Origin: Stichopus chloronotus | Lineage: Eukaryota; Echinodermata; Holothuroidea; Aspidochirotida; Stichopodidae | NCBI GenBank assembly: GCA_021234535.1 | Contig: CM037848.1 | Location: forward strand, 16,261,444-16,325,443 | Direction: 5' to 3' | DNA length: 64,000 bases | Part shown: positions 1 through 13,700 of the stretch, piece by piece | Layout: each line of letters opens with the position of its first letter | Position numbering within the stretch: the stretch's first letter is position 1 | Made by a program: the position numbers and the translations under genes | The notes under the pieces: model-generated | The model's input: only the letters and a program-made list of their open reading frames with translations | What the model was told of the DNA's origin: nothing | Databases searched by the model: none

Positions 1-664
1 CCTCCGTACTGAAAAGTAGCTTTGGGTTCTTTTCCATTCAAGGTAGTGACTGTAAAACACATTTGCATGCAACCACTGCCATTTTTTTTTAACGAATAAT
101 CATGCAAGGAAATTATTAAGAATTTTAGTATTGATTAAATTATTGAAAAGCTCTTAATTCTTGGACACGGAAGAACAGACACACCACGTTGTTGTTTTTT
201 TGTTTGTTTGTTTGTTTTTTCACAGTTCCGCTTCACAATGGAAGAGTGAATACAAATATTTTAGTCTCCAGTATATAATAATATTGAAACAAACAATAAA
301 CAAAAGTGGGAGTTTTTTTTCATACTGAGTTCGTGTTGTTTCTTTTGTGTCCTTTACTGTTAGGTGAACGGTGTTCATAATCAGATCCACAGATTTCCCC
401 TCTAGTTCTAGACACAACATTCATTACGTTAAATTCCATTCATTACAGGTAAAAAAAAAGAAAGGAAAGGGGGGGTCTACTGATGTAGCGACCACGTGAA
501 TGAATTCCTCAGCAATGTTCCACATATGCAAGTTTAAGTTTAGGTCCAAAGGGCCAAAGCTCTCCTTTTTAATTAGCCATAAATATAAGGGTAACGTATA
601 AATAACGACTAGCCTAGCTTACAGGCTCCATCTCAAACCACCATTCTGAAGGTACAGGTTGAAA

Positions 665-1041
665 TGAAAGGGGTCATCGAGTTGATATCAATAAGTTTGT
701 AATGATTTTGAAGGGTGTAAACACATGACAATACCTATAATTAGCATAATTATTCAAGTTTCACATCCAAAAGTTATGAAAACTTTTGAATTTTTTATCC
801 TTACTTGTACAAGTTTGAATGTTTGAATGTGAATAGGCCTCAGTACTGATATGAAAAAGTGTCTGGTCACGAATTTAAAAACAAAAACTGAATCGTTAAG
901 TTCTCACTCGTTAATGTTCCTTTGTATATGAAACATTGGGATCCTCTTTGCTTGACCATTTGTCACTAGTCTGTTAAGAAAAGTTGATGGGTTTAGATAA
1001 ATTTGGTGAATTCCACAATACAACCCAGTGAGCCTCTTTAA
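665..1041 (-). mobile_element. MITE-like element family B, copy 1
   Basis: Read on the minus strand this segment matches the copy at 4798-5173 along its whole length. Both ends carry the same inverted motif, seen here as AAAGGGGTCATCGAGTTG at the left and CCCAGTGAGCCTCTTTAA at the right, and the right end abuts TTAA. There is no ORF for a transposase, so it would be non-autonomous. The left TTAA has decayed to TGAA. Divergence from copy 2 is considerable, so it is an old insertion. Confidence 0.75.
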
Positions 1042-1435
1042 ATAATCAGGCTTGTTGAACATTCTATGTGTGCGTCATTATCACTGACACTTCCGATGTG
1101 TGAATTGTGTCTGCATTATGTCTAAAGTTACCTCAGTTGGTTTCGACGATGATCACAAACGTTTCGACAGGTGTTCGTCTTTTTTTGTTCTTTTTTTTTT
1201 TGGTTCAATTAAACAGGCTGAGGATTACAACTCTTCGATTAATTTCTCGATCTAATCATTCCTTAACAAATAACGTGACTTAAACAAATATGAGAATACG
1301 AAGAAAAAAGAATTACTCTGGTAACGACGATCACCTGATGTTTTCGTTCATGGGAATGAATATGGCGCTTCTTGGACCTGCCAAGGGTTCGTCTAAGACC
1401 GGGGAGTCCCTTCTTTGCGAAGCAAATGTAGTTCA

Positions 1436-1688
1436 TGTTTTACAGACCAAAACTCATCACCCCAGACAGTTTCAATTCTCCCATCCACATATGTACAGTC
1501 ACTGCCACAGCCTTTCTAAAATTTATCCGCAGCATAGCCAAAACAGTGGATCCCTGTGTACACCGTGGTACCGTATATGAGCGACAGTGCATCTGTCGAA
1601 TTTGCTGTCAATCAAAGAGCAGAACCAGTTGAAACTTCTGCTATCGGGAAGTCAAAAATATAGCTTGGGGTGGAGTTACTGCCTTTAA
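1436..1688 (+). mobile_element. MITE-like element family A, copy 1
   Basis: Shares ordered blocks with 38730-38986: CATCACCCCAGACAGT near the left, TGGATCCCTGTGTAC in the middle, TCGAATTTGCTG, AGAACCAGTTGA, and CTGCCTTTAA at the right end. The left terminal repeat is more decayed here than in the other copy. The 96-codon ORF that overlaps it (1290-1580) is probably fortuitous. Confidence 0.7.
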
Positions 1689-4600
1689 TACTAAATGAAT
1701 GGGACTCTGCCTCAAACTATATAGCAATCGTAAATATTTTTCTTACAGTACTTTTATTTTACGCACGACCGTCCATTAGGTGAACCAAGTTTAAAACCAC
1801 TTTCATTATCTGATCAGTGTTTTCCAGCCCCCTGATCTGATTTGAGGTTTACAGGCTTATAATGAAGGTTAACCACTTATGAACAGTTTACATCGTGCCA
1901 TAGGCTGTCTTGTTGTTTAGGTGATAACTGACAGATACCACAATATTCAAAAGAAATTCGTAGGCTGTACCAAATTTCAGTACTCTTGTATCAGCCCACT
2001 TAAACACTCTACAAGTCAACCTCCATTTTTCTACTCAATATATATATATACGTGAAAGAACAACAGAGGGTTTTTTCCTTCCTGTCGTTGTGTTCAATGC
2101 AAACAAAGTCTCGTTCCTCTACCAGCAGATGGAACATAGACGGTATAGTTGCCCCTGGGGTCACGGTTGCCTTACTGGTGGTATTTCAAGAAACAAGGCA
2201 CAGTTGAAGTTGCAACTTACAAGTGTATTAAAACAAAAGGCTTTATTTTCTCAATGAACAGACGCAGTGTTGACAGCCAATATTTTTTCTCTAACATTTC
2301 GATCATTTGTTTAACATTTCAATTTGTTTGGTTCTGAAGATGTGATATGAAAATGTAAGTCAAATTATTACGAACCAGATCGTGCTTTTGTGTATTCGCT
2401 AGCGTCGCGCACCAGCTAACAAAACTGTAACATCTACGAAACACTCCAAGTACTACACCGTACTTAACTGCAGGATATGAATGCATATTATGCCTCTCTG
2501 GTCTCCATATATGCTGAGATGTACTCGTAAATGAATGCTGACAGATAAAATTTTGAAATGGCCATCATCACTGAAAATCAAGTTGAACACTTTGCAACTA
2601 CAGAAATAAATCAATGAGAGTGACGTCAGCGGTAACTACTCACAACGAAATCCTAGCTTAGGATTTACTATAGTACTCACACGCTGAACCAATGGAGCGA
2701 AATTATTATTATAGGTGGCCTCCTTGCTTTGTATGGCAAAACTGTTCTGCTTTCAGCATTTGCCATACAGCCTTTAATGCATGTATAATGCTCGAGAATT
2801 TATTTGTTCGATAGCGAACTGTGATCTTGCTGAAACTTTCCAACCTGATTTGATTTGAGGTAAACCGATAATGTATGGGGAAAACTACTTTCCGACGTTT
2901 AACTGCTTGCGAATTGCAGTGTCCTAAAGTTACTCCATTGTTTCTTATGTATTTGTTAGTGCTGGTAGAAGTTCTGCTACGTAAATCAGAAAACTTTTGC
3001 CTAACAGAAGTATAGGACTCACCTGTAGGACGCCCCATAATCTCTTGGCCTCACTTATTGTTTCCTTATGTAATTTTGATTGATCTCTTTCATGTGTTTG
3101 TCACAGGTTTTGAAGATGTTAATGTTCTAACTTTAATACTAACAATAAAATACATACAGCTTAGCACAATGAAGATTCAAACTTAGGTGCACAACGCATT
3201 GACGCCAGTCAACATGTGTTAGTAGTGCATGTTCAGTTTTGCGCCTACGTCTTGGCTATTTAAGTGTTCAGTTACGATATTCAAACTTTTAACAATCTAG
3301 TTACCGAGATTATAATCACTCACACATGATTCAAGTGACGTCAATTAATGTGTTCATTGTCTGTAGCGTTAACTGTCCTTCTGCAAAGGGTAGACACCTT
3401 AACGTGTTCAAAATATGCTATCAAAAAGTGTTCAACTTGATTTGTACTGCCTTCCAGGGGCGGATTTGTTTTGGGACGCATCACTGATATTGGGAGAAAA
3501 TCTTCCACATGAAAAAAAAAAATAGTGGTCTCAATGACAAACAATTTGTTATACCAGACTGTGACGATAAGAGCGACAGAAAGATATCTGCAATAGAATG
3601 TCAAAGGAACAATTAATTAATTTTGGAAATTTTGAAAAGAACGTAATTAAATTTTCAAGTTGGTGCACTATTCGGGTGATTTGGACTTTCATGCACCGTG
3701 CACCTTATCCCGTGATATAGCTGTTTCTGTCACTTCGAATTATGAATACAGGAAGTTGATTATGTGCGTATGACTTGATGTAGCAAATTGGTTGGTAAAT
3801 ATTCTGTGCGTAAAATACATTCTTGTTTTTTGTTTGTTAAACAAGCACCTTGATTGTTTCAACATACACGTGTCTTACTACACTTAGGTCTACATAATGT
3901 TGTTTTTGTCGTGGAACATGAATGCTAAAATTACAGGCAAAACAGTCATCAGGAAAGTTACGCCTGAACAATCTTCAACTGTCACTTAAACTAGCCTGCA
4001 TATCAAATTTCGTCTTTATGGTCTGTTTCAGGCCTATACCTATGAAAGCAACCGCTTCCCAGTTAATGGATGTAGTTTTATGTGCCTATAAATTCTTTCA
4101 TCGAACCTCTACATGTATACTTTCTATACGGAAAGGTAAAAGGGCCACAACTCACAAGAAATAACTTCACAATTTGCAACAACGTCTCTGACATATTTCT
4201 CTTCAAAAATTCAAGAAAATGTTAAATTTATCGCTCAGCTAGTTCACTGCGTTGCATGTTTTCTTTAACATCTTCAAGAACCCGAAGGTGAAATAGCATC
4301 AAAGTGTTGAGAAATATTCTGTTACCGATTTTATGCACTTTATGCAACAATAAATAGAACCTCATCAATTGGACATTTAGCAAAATTTTGTATCTGCACA
4401 AAGTTCAGAAAAGTTCGCAATTTAACATTCCGCAAACAATTTTTGGAATCTCAAAGGCAATGGAAATAGCTAAGAAAGAAAAATAACATTTTTATCACAT
4501 TTTGAAGTGAAACGTGTCTGTAAAGTAGCAACTTGTTGCAAATTGTTATTTCTTTGTGATGTTGTTGCACTTATACGTTTCCGTATCTCTGCATTGCAAT

Positions 4601-4797
4601 GTGTCAAAGAATACGGCGATAAATAGGATTCTCTCCGTACGGTTTAGTTTTATGACAGATTACAATTGTACATTCTCCATTGAGTTGATTACTGTATTAT
4701 ACTTGTATGTTGGGCTATAACAACTGCTTAATCGTCTTTTATGATGTACTTATAAGTTCAATGCGGGCTTATATCTTTATGAACTTTTATAAATATT

Positions 4798-5173
4798 TTA
4801 AAGAGGCTCATTGAGTTGGCTAGTGAATGTCACTAAATTTTCTAAACTTTTCAAGTTTCCTTCACATACTAATGACAAATGGTATACTAAGAGAATCCCA
4901 TTGTTTCACATACTATGGTATATCGACGAGTGAGTAATTAACGGCCTAATTTGCTTTTTGAAAATTTATGACCAAACACTTTTCCTATTAGTACTTATTC
5001 ACATGAAAACAACCAGCACAGGTATAGTGGTAAACAATTCAACAATTTTGACAGTTTCTGCAACTATTTAATGTGACACTTGACTAATTATGGTAATTAT
5101 AAGTATTGTCATGTGTTTATACCCTTCAAAATCACCACAAACTTATTAATTACAACTCAATGAGCCCCTTTAA
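4798..5173 (+). mobile_element. MITE-like element family B, copy 2
   Basis: A 376-bp element with clear terminal inverted repeats: TTAAAGAGGCTCATTGAGTT at the left and AACTCAATGAGCCCCTTTAA at the right, so both ends lie on TTAA. The inside is AT-rich and non-coding. It is inverted relative to the copy at 665-1041. TTAA ends fit a 4-bp TTAA target duplication, as made by piggyBac-type transposases, but the superfamily is inference because no transposase is present. Confidence 0.8.
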
Positions 5174-5470
5174 GAATATTGACAGCTATATAGCGGGCAA
5201 TCCAATTGTTTGTAAACACACGTTACTGGCGGAAAGTCACATTATGTTTCAAAGATAATACTGTGGAAAAACTTTCTTAGCAGCTAACAGAACCTCCCCT
5301 GGAAGCAGTGCATTAAGTTGAACATTAGTTCTATTGGCGCATTCCCGAGCATAAGGATCACTCGCATGCTGTTTTGAATGCATTCAGTAAATGTACGTTG
5401 AATTAATTGAGATATCTGACACGGTGGCCGGAAGGTGGTGTGCTATATTTAGAAATGCCGGTTTCTGGAC

Positions 5471-5482
5471 ACCCCCCCCCCC
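5471..5482. repeat. Poly-C tract (12 C)
   Basis: An uninterrupted run of 12 C in an AT-rich setting. It is one of at least seven such C or G tracts of 9 to 13 bases in the window; the others are described in the findings. Confidence 0.9.
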
Positions 5483-7499
5483 CTCCCAGCCCGCCGTATA
5501 ATTTCCGGTCTTGGAGATACCGATAACACTGTGGCTTAACTCGTAGAAACGTTTTAGAAAGAATGTAGTAAGACTATGTGACAATATTGGGCTTTGGTAA
5601 GTATTACACTTAACTAGTGCCATTGTGTGTTGAACAGATATCGTTGTAGCCGTTATTCTGTACCTCGGACAAAAAAGTGAGATATGTTGGCATCGCTTGC
5701 CGCTAACTTGTGGACATTTCATCCGCTAGTTTTTTTTTTTTTTCTTATAAATCTAGTACTTTCCTTGTATCCTGATATAATAAAGGTAATAATGCATGTA
5801 TCGTGATTAAGAGCTTAATAGTCTTCTTGTTCAACTCCCTTCTCCAACGCCCTACCCTTCAAACTGAAGAAAAAACACTAAATCGACACACTGAGCAGCT
5901 GGTAAAATATGTTATCATTTTTCTGCGGGAGGGGGGGGGGGAACTTTAAAGATGTCAAAAATATGGTTAAAATATCGTTTTTTTTTTTTTTCTAACGCGA
6001 GTTATCTACATATCCGTCATGTCCTTTGTAGCCCATAGCACTTAACGTTAAGTTGAAGGAAGATCGTTATGGTTGTTGCGCGATTGACAGTCAGCGCAGA
6101 AGACTATAAAGAGGCTTTGGTTCTGTTAAGGGGTTTTGAAAGAGAGTCATCGACATTGGTGGCGGTATTTTTTTTTTTTTCGTGAGGTTTATGGTTCCTC
6201 CATACAGAACCTCAATGAGGTATATTATATCATAGAACCACGGACTAATACTATGCAGTCGAAAATCTGACGTCATTGTGTTTCTTTTGTCGAGTTTTTC
6301 ACGAAAATAATTTGGTTTCCACAGGGGCAGTTTGTAGTTCCATTCTGTCAGGATGCGAGGGGAATGATCTGAATTTTAATTTTAAAAAAGGGCAAAAAAG
6401 GGCCCTAACCGTTGGAAATTCCCATGAACAGTATAACGACTGACATAACTTACTGAATAACTGATTCTAAATAAGGTCAGTGCACCATCAGCCATGACTG
6501 ATTTTACCAATTTATCAACACTGATATTAGGAAGCAACCGTCCGATGATCTAAAACTGCTAATGTATGTACATCCTTTCGTAATAAGAGGACGATTTATG
6601 GGATCACGGAAAAACAAAAAATCTTGTACAAAGTTGAGCTACGGTATTTAAACGAATCATACCTTACCTAGAGATGAGGATATTAAAGTTTCTCAGTTCA
6701 GGTTTCCACCCTAGGCCTGATCATCTGGTTATCCACTACCAAATTTATCCTTTCAGTCATAGGCCAGCTAGAGACTGAATATGGCCTACATCTAGATACC
6801 TCTATCAATGTCATGTTACACTTGACTTAAATCGTACTCTACACAGATCTGTGTAATGTACCATGTAATATATCTTTGCGTGTGGTTACGGTCGAGGAGC
6901 TATGCCACATTTCTACTAGCTTGAATTTGGGTGAGAATCTCTTGCTAAATTGAAATTATTTTCATCAATCTGTACTCTGTATATGGAAAACACAATCAAG
7001 GTCGTCCATTGATCGATGGTGAAATGCACTAAAGTAAAATTTGATAATGCTTGTAACGTAACGTAACACAACAAGTTTAAGGGTAAAGGAGGGCCAACTG
7101 AAGTTTCTCATAAATTTTTCTGAAGAAGCAGGCCCCAAACAAGTAACAACCCACACCACGCAGATAACAAGGAATTCTGAAAAAAATGCTGATGTTAACC
7201 TTTGCCTCAGTCGTTCTAAGAAGGAAGACATCAAGTCCACCGATGGGAAGGAGCGAGCCAGGAAAATCCTGTTTCAAGGTTAACATGGACAAGTTTTTCT
7301 CTGGATTCTGGTAGAATTTAATTGTTCCTTGGTGTCTTCGTGGTTTGTGTTCGTTTTTTACGTTTGTTCTGGATCTGTTTCTTTAGAGCATTTTATGGGG
7401 CATTTGGCTCTTCCTGCCTTCTAACTAGTTACGTTACTTTTAATCAAGGCGCGTATGTACATGCTGATGGCGCTATGTAATATCTGTCTGTATGGGTCT

Positions 7500-7559
7500 C
7501 TTTGTCGATTACCTGTCATTTTGTCGTCTGCAGGCTAGGCAGCAAAAACAGTTTCCAAG
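7500..7559 (+). other. TPGS1: Probable TPGS1 5' untranslated exon (3' part)
   Basis: Ends in AAG followed by a consensus donor GTAAGT at 7560. An acceptor with a pyrimidine tract (CTCTCTCTGTCTATGCAG) ends at 7687, thirteen bases before the TPGS1 ATG at 7700. The pair defines a 128-bp 5' UTR intron (7560-7687). The transcription start cannot be placed from sequence, so the left border here is nominal. Confidence 0.5.
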
Positions 7560-7699
7560 GTAAGTTGTAACCGTGCAATTAATTGGATATCTTGTCTACT
7601 TGCGAGCGACAAGAAACCAATTGAAAATAGCGTTACTTACGAGTTCTATAAGTAGGACTTACCTGGCAACTCTCTCTGTCTATGCAGTAAAAGTAAGAT

Positions 7700-7763
7700 A
7701 TGGCTTCGAAAGGCAAAGCACAAATGGAGCAGATGAAGATGGATTCCAAGCGTGAATTCCTTG
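7700..7763 (+). CDS. TPGS1: TPGS1 coding exon 1
   Basis: Encodes MASKGKAQMEQMKMDSKREF plus one more residue and the first base of a split codon, followed by donor GTAAAC. It is lysine-rich and poorly conserved, as expected for this terminus. An in-frame stop precedes the ATG. Confidence 0.8.
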
Positions 7764-10700
7764 GTAAACCATCAATAATGCCTCTATGGCTTATTTCCTC
7801 ATAATGGAAGTGACTGATAACTTGATACAAAAAATGTCAGCCCTAATTTTAAATTTAGACTTTAGCCTAGGCTGTCCAAGGGCTAGGCCGCCATGTGCAT
7901 CGGACTGTAGCTGACGTTAGGCTAAGTTTGCCTGATTTAGCCTAAGCCAGAAGACCTAGCCTAGGCCGGAATACGACTTATCGACTTCGCCTTGCTAATT
8001 GTTCCAGGAATTTACTGATCAACGTGACGTAGGTCAAGACTTACTTGTTCTGGTCACGCCAGCGCTAGCAAAGTTGTTACTGTTACTAGTTTAGTTTAGA
8101 AGAAAAAAAAACGATCAGGAAGGACAATTAGGTCCCCATCTAGGCTAGGACCCTGGAAAAAAAAATACAAAAATGAAACGTGGTCACAAATCCTAAAGTA
8201 CTTGTCCAGTGCGTTCTTAAACCGATTTACACTTCTTGCCATCACTACATCCTCAGGCAACCCATCCCACTCATTCACTTACCCTTTGAGAAAAGAAGTA
8301 ACGACAAATATTGATCCTACTTTGAACCTTCTGGAGTTTAAGACAATGACCTCTAGTAATTTTACTATTTGCAAACTTGAAAAAATCAGAAAATGATAAA
8401 TTATCAAAACCATGAACAATCTTGTAGACTTGTATCAAATCTCCATGTAATCTTCTCAGTTCACTCAAGTGAAGTGAGATTTAAGAGACGTAACCTGCTG
8501 TTAGAGGGGACACCCTTGAAGGCTCTAATCAATCTAGTAGCCCTGCACTGAACTTTCTCAAGTAACTCCTTATCTTTAGAAAAATATGGGTTCCAAGCTT
8601 GAACAGCATACCCTAAATGAGGCCTAACCAACTACTTATAGAGTCTCACAACAATGTCTTGCTTAAGTAAGTAAACTAAAATTTCTCTTAATCATACCTA
8701 AACTCCTATTTCCTCTTTTAGCTGCTTTAGCCTTTTAGCTGCTTTTAGCTGTTAGTCTAGCATAGTACTATCCTACTACTAGGCCTACTACTAGAAGGTA
8801 CAACTGCAGAATACCATGCTCCTCCTCCAACTTTCAGGCCTATCCCCAAACCGTTTGGCTACCAAAGAGACTACTGAAGCACTGGCGGTGGCACGAGGGA
8901 AGGACTATAGGCTAGTCCCCCACTTTCCAATGATATATTCTTTTGTTGTCTGAAACTGCATTTAGCCTAACGTTAGTCCTATTTCTGTATTGTCAGGGGG
9001 TGGGATAATGTCCCTGTAAAAACACTCTAATTTTTTTTTTTACCTTCACATTCTATCCTTAGTAACCTATTATTCCTTATTTCTCAAGGACAACTGTATT
9101 TTTCTCCTACAAAATGACCCCAAAGTTTTGCTATGTATTTTACCAACAAAACTTTAATTTTTCTACCAAAACAAACCTTTTGCGGCATGCTGTTTGCATG
9201 TATACATTTACCAAATAACAGATGAAAATCACACATCCCCTACAAAAGACTCTGGTCAGCATGCGCTACGTTCCACCACATGCACACACAACCCCGTCCC
9301 CGTCAGTAGTGCTTCCCCTATCTGTAACTCATTTCATTTTCCCCCACAATCCAAGACCTGTCACTACCACTGCTAGCTAGCTGACGGAGTGAGGCACGGA
9401 TTACGGTCAGCTAGTTAGCCTAACAGTCATACTGTAGTACACACTCACAGTATGCAGATAACCTATAGACCCACTGGTAAGGCAGTAACTTACACCTTTC
9501 ACACATGGAGACGCAGTCGTGGTCAGCCGCAACTGAATAGACATCGGGATGTTCTGCAAATATCCTCGCCACGCTGGAACTGTCAGACCACAGGCTGTAT
9601 GTCATACTCCAGATAGGGGTGTAGTTTCATGACTTTGAAAGATTAGGCTGGCACTAACTCTAAGTTATCCAACCTGTGGCCTGATCATAGCCATATTAAG
9701 CCAAATAGGAGGCCAGTTTGTCTCACATTGTTTTGAAAATGTTGGAATACATCTTTACATTTCCTTTGTAAGGTAATAACAGAGGATGGTTGTTAATGGG
9801 TGTACTTCTATGGCTTCTTGGCAGTTAGTTACTTGTGGTTGTGTTCAGGGCAATAGATTCAAAAATTATTATCATGATTCAATTTTTTCCCAAGATGATA
9901 CAATATTAAAATTTCAGAAATAACAATAATTGTCAGTGTGAAAAATATGAAATAAACACAAAACTTGTTCCCACTGCTAAAATTTCTCAACATTTTCAAC
10001 GAAGCCATCTTGACAAATTCAAACCATGAATCTCAACACTTTACGCCGCAAGAATTGTTAGAGAAAGAGGAAAAACATTTACATGTTTCTTCAAATAACC
10101 TGACGTTCCAAATTTACAAATACCTAACTGCGCACATTGGTTATGAAATATCAAATTGTCAAGGTAGTTAGACTATTTGCTCTACCTTACTATAGGAGTA
10201 TATCGTTATTTTAAATTGTGATGGTTTTGCACAATCTCTTTTATTTTTTCTCATGCAATGCTTACACATTTTACTGGAAAGGTGTGTGTACTTTGGTTTG
10301 AATGATGTGTAAAGTTCATGGAGCATTTAAGTTCTGAAGCAGTGTTGATGATTTTTCTAATCAAACATCCATGATGCTAAAATTGTTTTCAACTTTACAT
10401 TGCACTGTTCTGCAGTACCAAGGTGAACCACAACTACGAGTTGGTTAAATTCCAGAAAATTAGATATTTTACCCTTTGCTCAGACCTGTCAAGTTGCTAC
10501 AGTACCAATTTTATGGAAATTGGGTTGCTTGAATATGAAAAAAAGTGGATAAAAAATGGAACTGGAAACAAAAAAAGTTGTAAGTGAAAATCAGTTTTCT
10601 TCAGTTTTGAGCCAAAAATTAGTGGTCTTATCAGCGTATGTTCAATGTCATTAAGCCTAATATTCTTGGCAGCAACCATGAAACTTCAAGCCTAGGCTTA

Positions 10701-13700
10701 CAAGAAATTACTTGGGAATCATTATCAAAGTTACCAAATTTTCACGATGATTCTTGCTGTAATTATCTTGATGACAAAAAGTCAATATCGCTCAACACTT
10801 CTTCAGAGGAGCTTAGGTTATAATCCATATTTGGAATATGCTTTGCAGACTTAGAATCCATACATTTTTAGGATATCAGAAATTTGAGGCTTGAGCTAAA
10901 AGTTCATAGAAGAGCTACTACATTGATTACTTCATCAAATGCAAGTAATCACCAATTAAGCCTCATGCCGATGAGCTATTGAACTGAGGATGTGGGTGGT
11001 TTGGTGATCTAGTTTCCTTTCCAAGATCGTACATATGTATTCTTTACAAATATTTCAGGTTTGTCAGTGGTGGTTGTGGTTGAGGATTTTGTTTCAAGCT
11101 CACATTACTGGATTTTTACTTGACACCTTTAGTTTTTACATGGCAGTGTGAAGCAACGGGGCAAAAATTTTGTCATGTGACACATGACACTTGGACAGAT
11201 TTGCCAACTCCCACAGTTTTAGGCATCGTCTCAAGGTGAAAATGTCAGATGTCACGGTGAAAAGCATTTGCAAGGTGAAATGTTACCTTATTTTTAAAAA
11301 GGACAGCCTAAGCACAAATGTAGCTTTGATGTGTCTCAGAGTAGATAAATCTGACCATTGTTGTGAATCTTCCATTCAGTTCCCATGTGTGGTTCTTGAG
11401 ATATGAACAGTTGAAGTTGCCACATTTGTTACCCAGTTCTAACTTTAACAAACAGGAGTGATGTCATCTCCTCACATTGATAAAGCATTTTAGGTTTTTC
11501 TGTAAACTTAACACTTCAATAACTACTGCTATCTTAATGTAAATGTGTGAGGGGTGTGAGAGTTTTGTGACCTTCACATAACCAGAACTTAAGCTGACCA
11601 CCCATTAATTTCAAGATCAGAGTAACAAATTCAATAATAAAGAAAACAAAAGACTGTTCATCAATGTGAGGAGATGATATCACCTCTTCTTGTTTCAACT
11701 TCACATTTGGTAGCACATGGGGTAACTTCAACTTCAATATTACATGCCTGGTGATAAAGTTTGCATCATAATGTGATCATGGTGTGTGTATATTTGTCCT
11801 CTCCTCAGTTTTCATGCTGTAAGAGCCTGATATAAGCATTAAATGGTACATAAATTGCAATCACCTAAAACTAATGATCAATACTTTCCATCATTTTCAG
11901 AAACGAGCCATGTCAATAACTGGATAAAGAATGCTTTATCACAGCTTGTTGCAAACAGACCCGATGACCCCATCGCATTTCTAGACCAATTGTGAGTGGT
12001 AATGTGGTAGCATCAGCACTGTACTCGATATATGCCAGTAGTGGTAATTCTTGTAATTGTGTACATTGTGCCTGTAACATAAAGTTATGTGTCAAACATG
12101 TGCTTGCTAAAGTCTGAATGTATACATCATATTTGCATGATTTATCTACATTGGCTTTGCATAATATGTCAGTCATATGACCCACCTCACTGTCCCTGGG
12201 TTACAGACACTGAAAAAAGTCACTCACACTTTTGTCCTTGCATCAAAAGTATCACTCATGTAGTGGCTCAGCAGGCTGTGGGGTGTTTGAGCTGAGAAAA
12301 ATGTGAAACTACCCTGGAAGTCGGTACTGTGAGACGTTGCTGAGTGCACAACTTATTATATTCACATTGGTGATGTCAGTATTATGTACGCTAGTACTGC
12401 TTACAAAGAAGATGGAATATCAAATCTGATGGTCACAAGTATTTTTCAGTACTTGACTATCAAATACTTTCACCTTTAGAGGCCTCCTTCACAGAGAACT
12501 GTCCTGACTAATTTTGGACCTTTTTTCACTCTATCACTGAAATATGCAAATGTTTTATCAGAGCAAAATACAATATTTCCATCATGTAGATACTTGCTAT
12601 CTCTTAGATCTACTGAACACGAGCTAACCCTTCAAAGAGATGGCTTAAGGATTAAGTGTAGGAGGAGAATTTCATATGAAATTTTGTTAAAACCAAATGC
12701 CAAATCATGTGGTAGAAGAATTGTGCTTAACTTCATTTCTGGTGGAGTTGAATAAATTTTTTCATTAGCTTCACCCCCCCCCCCCCTCCTTGCCACCATG
12801 TTGTCACTTTGAGTGGTTTTGTAGGAACGAATGTGACTGAAATGTACATCAGTCAATGCAGGTACTGTCTAGAATTGTAGGAGTGAGTCATACAGTTGAC
12901 AAGTTTCTTATGGTGTCTATATGATCATATCACCGCTTATAATTAATACATACATTGATTCCTTGCCAAAGGCAGGCAAGGAGGATGATGGCATGTGTGT
13001 ATGTGTGTGTGTTTGTGACTCCTTGGTTTTTAAATGTGATATCTCAAAAAGGGAAAGCTGCTTGAGCTTCGAAGTTGGTATGTAGGTAGTCCATTGTGAA
13101 TACATGATCCCTATTGGTTTTGATGGAGGTCAAAGGTCATTTGAGGTCACCAGAGGGGAAAGTTTGAAAACCTTTTAAGGAAGATATCTCAGCAACTTAA
13201 TGCTTCTGGAACTTCAAACTGTTAACATTGGCAGCTCTTGATAATTACATGATCTCTGTCATTTTTTATGATGGTTAAAGGTCACATGAGGACAGCAAAA
13301 GTCATAGTTTGAAAACCTTGTAGACATGGTATCTCAAGAAGGGTAAGGTAATTGAACCTCCAAACTGGTATGTTGGTTATCCTTTTGTTTTTGTAAATGT
13401 TGGCAAGGAATCACAAAGTCCTTTGACTTTCTGGTTTTTAGGTAAATCGTTTAATGGTTTAGCTCTATCCTCTACCATACTGTAGTCTCCTGCCCTCACT
13501 GTCATTTTACACAGTAGATTTGTCCCCATAGGAGTACACATTGTAGGGAGATAACCTTGCAAAGGGTTTACAAAGTAAACAGTATACGTGTGAACATTGG
13601 ATCAGATTTAACAAATTTGATCATCCTTAACAGATTCGACTGTCATGATACATGGCATTGGTAACACGCACCAGGTTATGCACCAACCAGACAAGCTGAT

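Larger units (their letters stand above)
1..7500. other. Intergenic region left of TPGS1
   Basis: AT-rich sequence with no ORF that looks conserved on either strand. It holds two copies of one MITE-like family (665-1041 and 4798-5173), one copy of another (about 1436-1688), long homopolymer tracts (12 C at 5471-5482, 11 G at 5931-5941, several T runs) and otherwise unique-looking sequence. Short ORFs of 60-110 codons here show no recognisable domain. No TATA-type promoter was recognised just upstream of the first TPGS1 exon. Confidence 0.6.

Noticed and set aside
2709..3038. 109-codon minus-strand ORF starting MGRPT
   Set aside because: No domain recognised. The first codons are followed by a donor-like GTGAGT, so a short first exon of a leftward gene is conceivable, but no second exon was found.
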